From Falsiroseomonas sp051433165 (GTDB lineage Bacteria > Pseudomonadota > Alphaproteobacteria > Acetobacterales > Acetobacteraceae): a stretch of DNA of 64,000 nt. The translations under genes and the position numbers were made by a program. The notes under the pieces were generated by a model. The model worked only from the letters and a program-made list of their open reading frames with translations. It had not been told where the DNA came from and did no database searches. Positions 60,580-64,000 of the stretch are shown here, in pieces. The stretch is from NCBI RefSeq assembly GCF_051433165.1, contig NZ_JBHMFS010000018.1:38954-102953 (forward strand), given 5' to 3'. Each line of letters starts with the position of its first letter. Within the stretch, counting starts at the first letter, position 1.

Positions 60580-63011
60580 TTCGCCACCTCGCCTGCGAGG
60601 ATGGTGTCGCGGATCACATAGACCCGCACTGGGCTGGAAAGCCCCACACGCTCGGCGCGTTGCAACCGGCCATGCTCTTGCGGGATCAGGAAGCCCGCCC
60701 GTCGTAGCGCATCGGCCGCCCCCTTTGCATCCATCCCGGCCACCACCTCGGAGCGCCAGGTGTCGGGCAAGATCAGGAATTGCCAGCCGCCGCCTTCCCG
60801 CTTGCGCCAACCCGCCCGGTTCACCACAAGCCGCGCCTCCGCGTCGCCTTCGCTTCCGAGTGTCTGGAAGCGGCTTTCCGCATGCGCCCCGATAAAGCCC
60901 CGCACAGCAGCCACCGCCGCAGCATCCTCGGCCGCACCGTTGCCAGCCTGCCGCGCGCCACGCCATGCGACGAAGCAGGCAGCCGCGGCCTTCTCAGCCT
61001 CACCCGCCGGCCAGGGCAGCAAGCCGCTTGCCGTGGCGAGTTCACCCGCCGCCGCAGCCAGTGCAAAGCGCCCCGCCGCCCGCCGCACTTGTCCGGCGGC
61101 ATCCTTCGGGACATGGGCGGCCAGGAAAGCGGCCACCACCTCCCGCGCATCGCGCGCCATGCCTTCGGGATCATCGGCCAGGATGTGCAGCCAAGCGCGG
61201 CCCGCGGTGCCGTAGCAGCGCCCCGCCGCCGCCTTGAGCGCGTCGGCCATGGCGCCCGCTCCGGCGTGGTGGTGCAGCTTCTCAAACAAGCCATGCGGCC
61301 CGGCCTCGGCCGGAATATCCAGCACCCGCACTTCCTGCCCAGCCCGCGCCCGCTTGGCACCGCCGCGCGCCTCGGCCATCCGATCGGCAATGCCTTCCTC
61401 GCCCGTCGAGAGGAACAGCGTCCGCCACTCCGCCACGCGCCGCGCGCTGCCATCCCGCCCGGCTCGGCCTTTGCCTGCACCGTTCGCCAGCATGTAAGCC
61501 GCACTCGCCACCGTCTCGGCGCCGGCCTCGCCCATTTCGTCGAGGCACAGCAGCAGGTCGCAATGCGCCGCTGCCACCGCTTCCAGCGAATTATCGGTGG
61601 TGCGCCAGCTTCGGCACCACCCGCGCAAGCCGCCGCCACCCCACACGCTGCCAGCCGCATGAAGCGCGGTGCTTTTCCCCACACTGGAAGGCCCGCGGAA
61701 ATGAAACCCGCCACCCTCGGCGCCGATCAGCGCCGCCAACGGTGCCGCGAAGGCCACCGCCAGCGCGAAGCCAAGGCGAGAGTTCCCCGACGCCAGCGCC
61801 GCCAGTTCGCTTTGCCACTCGGCCAGCGTGCCGGATTGATGGAGCGGCGGCAGCGCGTCGGGCCGCTCGGTTTGCAGCATCACCCGCTCACCGCCGCGGC
61901 GGCCCATGGTGGCATCCGGCAGGACAAACACCCGCCGGCCTTCGGCACCATGCCACCCGATGCGCGAAACCACCCGCACCCGGTCAGGCGGATTGGCGCG
62001 CGTCAGATACTCGGCCAGCTTCTCCCGCGCCTTGCGCCCGGAACTTAAGAACAGCCCACCATCGAGAAGATGGGAGCGCACCTCTTGCCCATCGCCGGCC
62101 AGCATGGCGCGCGGCATCGCCCATTGATGTTGCCGCCCGTCCGCATCCTCCCATTCCAGCAAAGCGCCCCAAGCCTGCCCGGTGCCATTATTCGTCGCGG
62201 CCACCACCCGGAGCGGGCCGCATACATGCACCGGCACCACCGCATCCCGCCCGCCTTCGATCGGCTCCGCCTCCCACCACACGCCTCCGGAGCGCATGTA
62301 GAAAGGCCGCGGCATTTTCGGTGCATCCTCGGCTTGCGCCTCCGCATCGGCCACCATCCGCCGCAACGTCTCCGCGGTCACATCAGGCGGCAGCGGGTCC
62401 GCCAAGTCCCATTTCTCCGGCCAGTCAGCAGGGATCGCCACCACCGCCACGGAAGCGGCCCCAGCCTTCGCCAGCGCCTTGCGGAGCGCGTCGGCAGCCT
62501 CATCACCCGCCGTGTCATGATCGGGCCAGATGATGACGTGGCGGCCTTCCAGCGGGCGCCAATCGGCCTTGCCGGTGGCGTTGCTACCGCCCGGCCATGT
62601 TGCGGCCACATGCTCCGGGAAAAGCGCCACGGCAGCTTCGGCCGCCTTCTCCCCTTCGCAGAGGATCACGGGCGCCTCGGGCCGCGCGGCGAGGGCCGCC
62701 AGGCGATAGAGCGGGCGCGGTGCCAGTGGTGCTTTCCAGTGCCAGCGGCGTTGCCCTTTCGCGGTGCCGAACGTCAGTGGCAAAAATTCCTTGCCGCCAT
62801 CGGGCAGATTGAAGCGAAACACCCGGCACAGCGGGCGTTGCTCCGCATCACGATAGGTCCACCCGCAAACCGGCATGCCAAGCCGGGGATGGCGCCACGC
62901 TTTCGGTGGTTCCTCCGGTGCCGGCAATTCCGCATGCCAGGACGCGGCGGCTTCGGGCATTTCCTGCACCTCCGGCGCAGCGCCAAGCGGCGCGAAGGGA
63001 TCAGCGTCCAT
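60576..63011 (-). CDS. Toprim and DUF927 replication protein (primase-helicase type)
   Basis: 811 residues. A Toprim domain at about 112-205 shows the acidic residues in LCEGEKAAEAA (119-121) and WPDHDTAGDEAA (163-166). A DUF927 ATPase domain follows from about 235, with Walker A GPSSVGKS (440-447) and Walker B LLLCLDEMGE (486-494). Such proteins start or drive replication of phages, satellites and integrative elements. The true zinc-binding part of the primase appears to be the separate small gene just upstream. ATG at 63011 is used; an ATG at 63032 would extend it by seven residues. Confidence 0.88.
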   Translation of the reverse strand: MDADPFAPLGAAPEVQEMPEAAASWHAELPAPEEPPKAWRHPRLGMPVCGWTYRDAEQRPLCRVFRFNLPDGGKEFLPLTFGTAKGQRRWHWKAPLAPRPLYRLAALAARPEAPVILCEGEKAAEAAVALFPEHVAATWPGGSNATGKADWRPLEGRHVIIWPDHDTAGDEAADALRKALAKAGAASVAVVAIPADWPEKWDLADPLPPDVTAETLRRMVADAEAQAEDAPKMPRPFYMRSGGVWWEAEPIEGGRDAVVPVHVCGPLRVVAATNNGTGQAWGALLEWEDADGRQHQWAMPRAMLAGDGQEVRSHLLDGGLFLSSGRKAREKLAEYLTRANPPDRVRVVSRIGWHGAEGRRVFVLPDATMGRRGGERVMLQTERPDALPPLHQSGTLAEWQSELAALASGNSRLGFALAVAFAAPLAALIGAEGGGFHFRGPSSVGKSTALHAAGSVWGGGGLRGWCRSWRTTDNSLEAVAAAHCDLLLCLDEMGEAGAETVASAAYMLANGAGKGRAGRDGSARRVAEWRTLFLSTGEEGIADRMAEARGGAKRARAGQEVRVLDIPAEAGPHGLFEKLHHHAGAGAMADALKAAAGRCYGTAGRAWLHILADDPEGMARDAREVVAAFLAAHVPKDAAGQVRRAAGRFALAAAAGELATASGLLPWPAGEAEKAAAACFVAWRGARQAGNGAAEDAAAVAAVRGFIGAHAESRFQTLGSEGDAEARLVVNRAGWRKREGGGWQFLILPDTWRSEVVAGMDAKGAADALRRAGFLIPQEHGRLQRAERVGLSSPVRVYVIRDTILAGEVAK

Positions 63012-63339
63012 CGCTCGCGCCCCCCATGCCAAGCATCTGCGCCAGCCGCTCGGCGGCCTCGCCTTGCGTCAGACGATGCACCGCCGCGGCGAGGCTCACT
63101 GCATCGCCACCCCGCGCGTCCGTGGCGAAGTCCGCCCATCGGCCGGTGCGGAGATTGACCTTGCAGGATGCGCCCGGCTCGCCGGCCAGGCTGCCGCATG
63201 TCCACTCGGCCCCGATTTGCTTTCCGCCCGGCAGCCATCGCCGGCAGAGTTCGGGCAGGTGCGGGAGTGCGGCGCGCGCCACCTCGGCAATATCGAGGTC
63301 CGGCGCCATGCAATGTCGCGGGAAAGGATGCGCGCTCAT
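63001..63339 (-). CDS. Primase-type zinc-binding domain protein
   Basis: 112 residues. The pattern ELCRRWLPGGKQIGAEWTCG followed by ASCKVNLRTGRWADFATDARGGDAVSLAA is typical of the N-terminal zinc/primase domain of Toprim primases in mobile elements. It overlaps the 5' end of the Toprim-DUF927 gene by 11 bases, so the two products probably act together, split from a longer single-protein form. The ATG at 63339 overlaps the upstream stop (ATGA). Confidence 0.75.
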   Translation of the reverse strand: MSAHPFPRHCMAPDLDIAEVARAALPHLPELCRRWLPGGKQIGAEWTCGSLAGEPGASCKVNLRTGRWADFATDARGGDAVSLAAAVHRLTQGEAAERLAQMLGMGGASDGR

Positions 63340-63653
63340 GCTGGACCGCCTTCCAGGCGCCGCTTGCACGCCAGCGCGTCGGCCATGGTGGCGAAGGCCA
63401 GTGCCACCGCGCCACCCCGCGCCAGCGTCTCGCCCGCCAGCATTTCGCCGCGGCGGTTCGGCCAGTTCAGCCCCTCATCATGGGTGAGGAATGCCGAGAG
63501 TGCGCCGCGCCGGGCGAGGCTTTCCAGCCGTGCCCGCGCCGGATCAGCGGCCACGATCACGCACCACCCAAAGGCGGGAATGTCAGGAAGGGAAAAGAGC
63601 CTTGCAGCGCCGCCCTTCGGCAGCGTCAGGCCCGGTGTCATTTCATCGCGCAT
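63336..63653 (-). CDS. Unknown protein of the element
   Basis: 105 residues. AAGGAG six bases before the ATG at 63653 gives a strong start. The sequence has a compact alpha/beta look (PDIPAFGWCVIVAADPARARLESLARRGALSAFLT) but no known family. First gene after the helix-turn-helix gene, from which it is separated by 134 bases likely to hold a promoter. Confidence 0.65.
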   Translation of the reverse strand: MRDEMTPGLTLPKGGAARLFSLPDIPAFGWCVIVAADPARARLESLARRGALSAFLTHDEGLNWPNRRGEMLAGETLARGGAVALAFATMADALACKRRLEGGPA

Positions 63654-63787
63654 GTTGCGCTCCTTGTGATGTTGGAGCGGGTGCGGGATGTGCTGGAATC
63701 CGAGCGCCGGGCGATGTAGAAAGCGGGTGCGACCACCGCTCACCAACACTGCCGCCGCCGGGCCGCACATGCTGCGCCCGGCGGTAC

Positions 63788-63955
63788 TCATTCAGCACCG
63801 AGCATCCGGCGCAGCGATGCGCCATCGGCCAGGGTGCGGCCGCCACAGCGGAAAAGCCGGAGCGCGCCATCCGCGGCACGGCGCCGCAAGGTGGCAACGC
63901 TCAGGCCGCTTAGGCGTGATGCATCGGGCAGGGTGAAGGAAAGGGCATCGCGCAT
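63788..63955 (-). CDS. Small helix-turn-helix protein (AlpA/excisionase-like)
   Basis: At least 55 residues: MRDALSFTLPDASRLSG, then LSVATLRRRAADGALRLFRCGGRT, which reads as a MerR-like helix-turn-helix followed by a wing, as in AlpA-type excisionases or regulators. The frame stays open to the window edge with a basic run (PRRKRRPDERP), so the gene may start outside. It would control excision or transcription of the element's operon. Confidence 0.65.
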   Translation of the reverse strand: MRDALSFTLPDASRLSGLSVATLRRRAADGALRLFRCGGRTLADGASLRRMLGAE

Positions 63956-64000
63956 CGGCGCGGGCCGCTCATCCGGGCGCCGCTTCCGGCGCGGTGCAGT

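Larger units (their letters stand above)
58927..64000. mobile_element. Integrated element abutting tRNA-Arg (left part only)
   Basis: From the tRNA 3' end to the window edge every gene lies on the minus strand and all but two junctions overlap by a few bases: a small helix-turn-helix protein, an unknown, a primase-type zinc protein, a Toprim-DUF927 ATPase and four small unknowns. This is the replication module of a prophage, satellite or integrative element. tRNA-Arg genes are classical attachment sites for tyrosine integrases. The integrase and the other att copy must lie past 64000; the expected core is the tRNA 3' half (about 58890-58926). Base composition is as GC-rich as the host, so transfer from a similar host is likely. 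Confidence 0.75.

Noticed and set aside
63643..63897. Minus-strand frame of 84 codons near the right edge
   Set aside because: It overlaps the helix-turn-helix gene and the ribosome site of the next gene in another frame and shows no domain.
1..64000. CRISPR array, rRNA genes or insertion sequences
   Set aside because: No regularly spaced repeats, rRNA sequence, transposase frame or terminal inverted repeats were seen in the window.

Overview
The window is GC-rich, densely coded bacterial chromosome. Gene content (Mrp/Mnh antiporter with a fused A/B subunit, HWE-type kinase, Tat-signal binding proteins, FtsE/FtsX with a zinc-ribbon neighbour, DUF2125, many small-molecule catabolic cassettes) fits an alphaproteobacterium, most likely an Acetobacteraceae/Roseomonas-like organism. 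That placement is inferred from families and codon use, not from a marker gene.

Layout. 1-7.3 kb: the tail of a cation P-type ATPase, then a complete minus-strand Na+(K+)/H+ antiporter operon (mnhA-C-D-E-F-G) led by a PtsN-like EIIA gene. 7.5-18.4 kb: a catabolic region with an amidase, a family-5 binding protein, a hydrolase, a crotonase and a class III CoA-transferase (minus strand), followed by an SDR, a DadA-like oxidase and two FMN-dependent monooxygenases. 18.4-21.4 kb: a KaiC-like double ATPase overlapping a REC-like/PAS/HWE kinase. 21.6-27.3 kb: a DeoR repressor divergent from a SLOG protein and a four-gene ABC importer of the sugar/glycerol-phosphate type. 27.4-33.1 kb: UspA, SulP transporter, tartrate-type dehydrogenase, a small membrane protein and a sulfide:quinone oxidoreductase with a persulfide-repressor-like operator. 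33.2-36.7 kb: phospholipase D, hemN behind an FNR box, a TerB-like protein. 36.8-42.4 kb: a thiolase-like/DUF35 pair, two SDRs, a polysaccharide-deacetylase-fold hydrolase and a binding protein. 42.6-50 kb: MASE1-GGDEF protein, zinc-ribbon protein, ftsE-ftsX-DUF218-plsC, chaC and DUF2125.

50.1-57.1 kb is the most unusual region. It holds a MacB-type ATPase and permease, a lipoprotein, two small secreted cysteine-paired proteins, a TolC-type outer-membrane factor and a 756-residue protein that joins cytoplasmic GAF and PAS sensor domains through one membrane helix to a periplasmic HlyD-type adaptor. Together these could make a tripartite exporter whose adaptor itself carries a cytoplasmic sensor.

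57.2-58.9 kb: an amidase with its short AtzG-like partner, then tRNA-Arg(CCT). From the tRNA 3' end to the window edge lies one side of an integrated element, with tightly overlapping minus-strand genes: a small HTH protein, a primase-type zinc protein, a Toprim-DUF927 helicase-like protein and several unknowns. No integrase is visible, so the element continues beyond the window.
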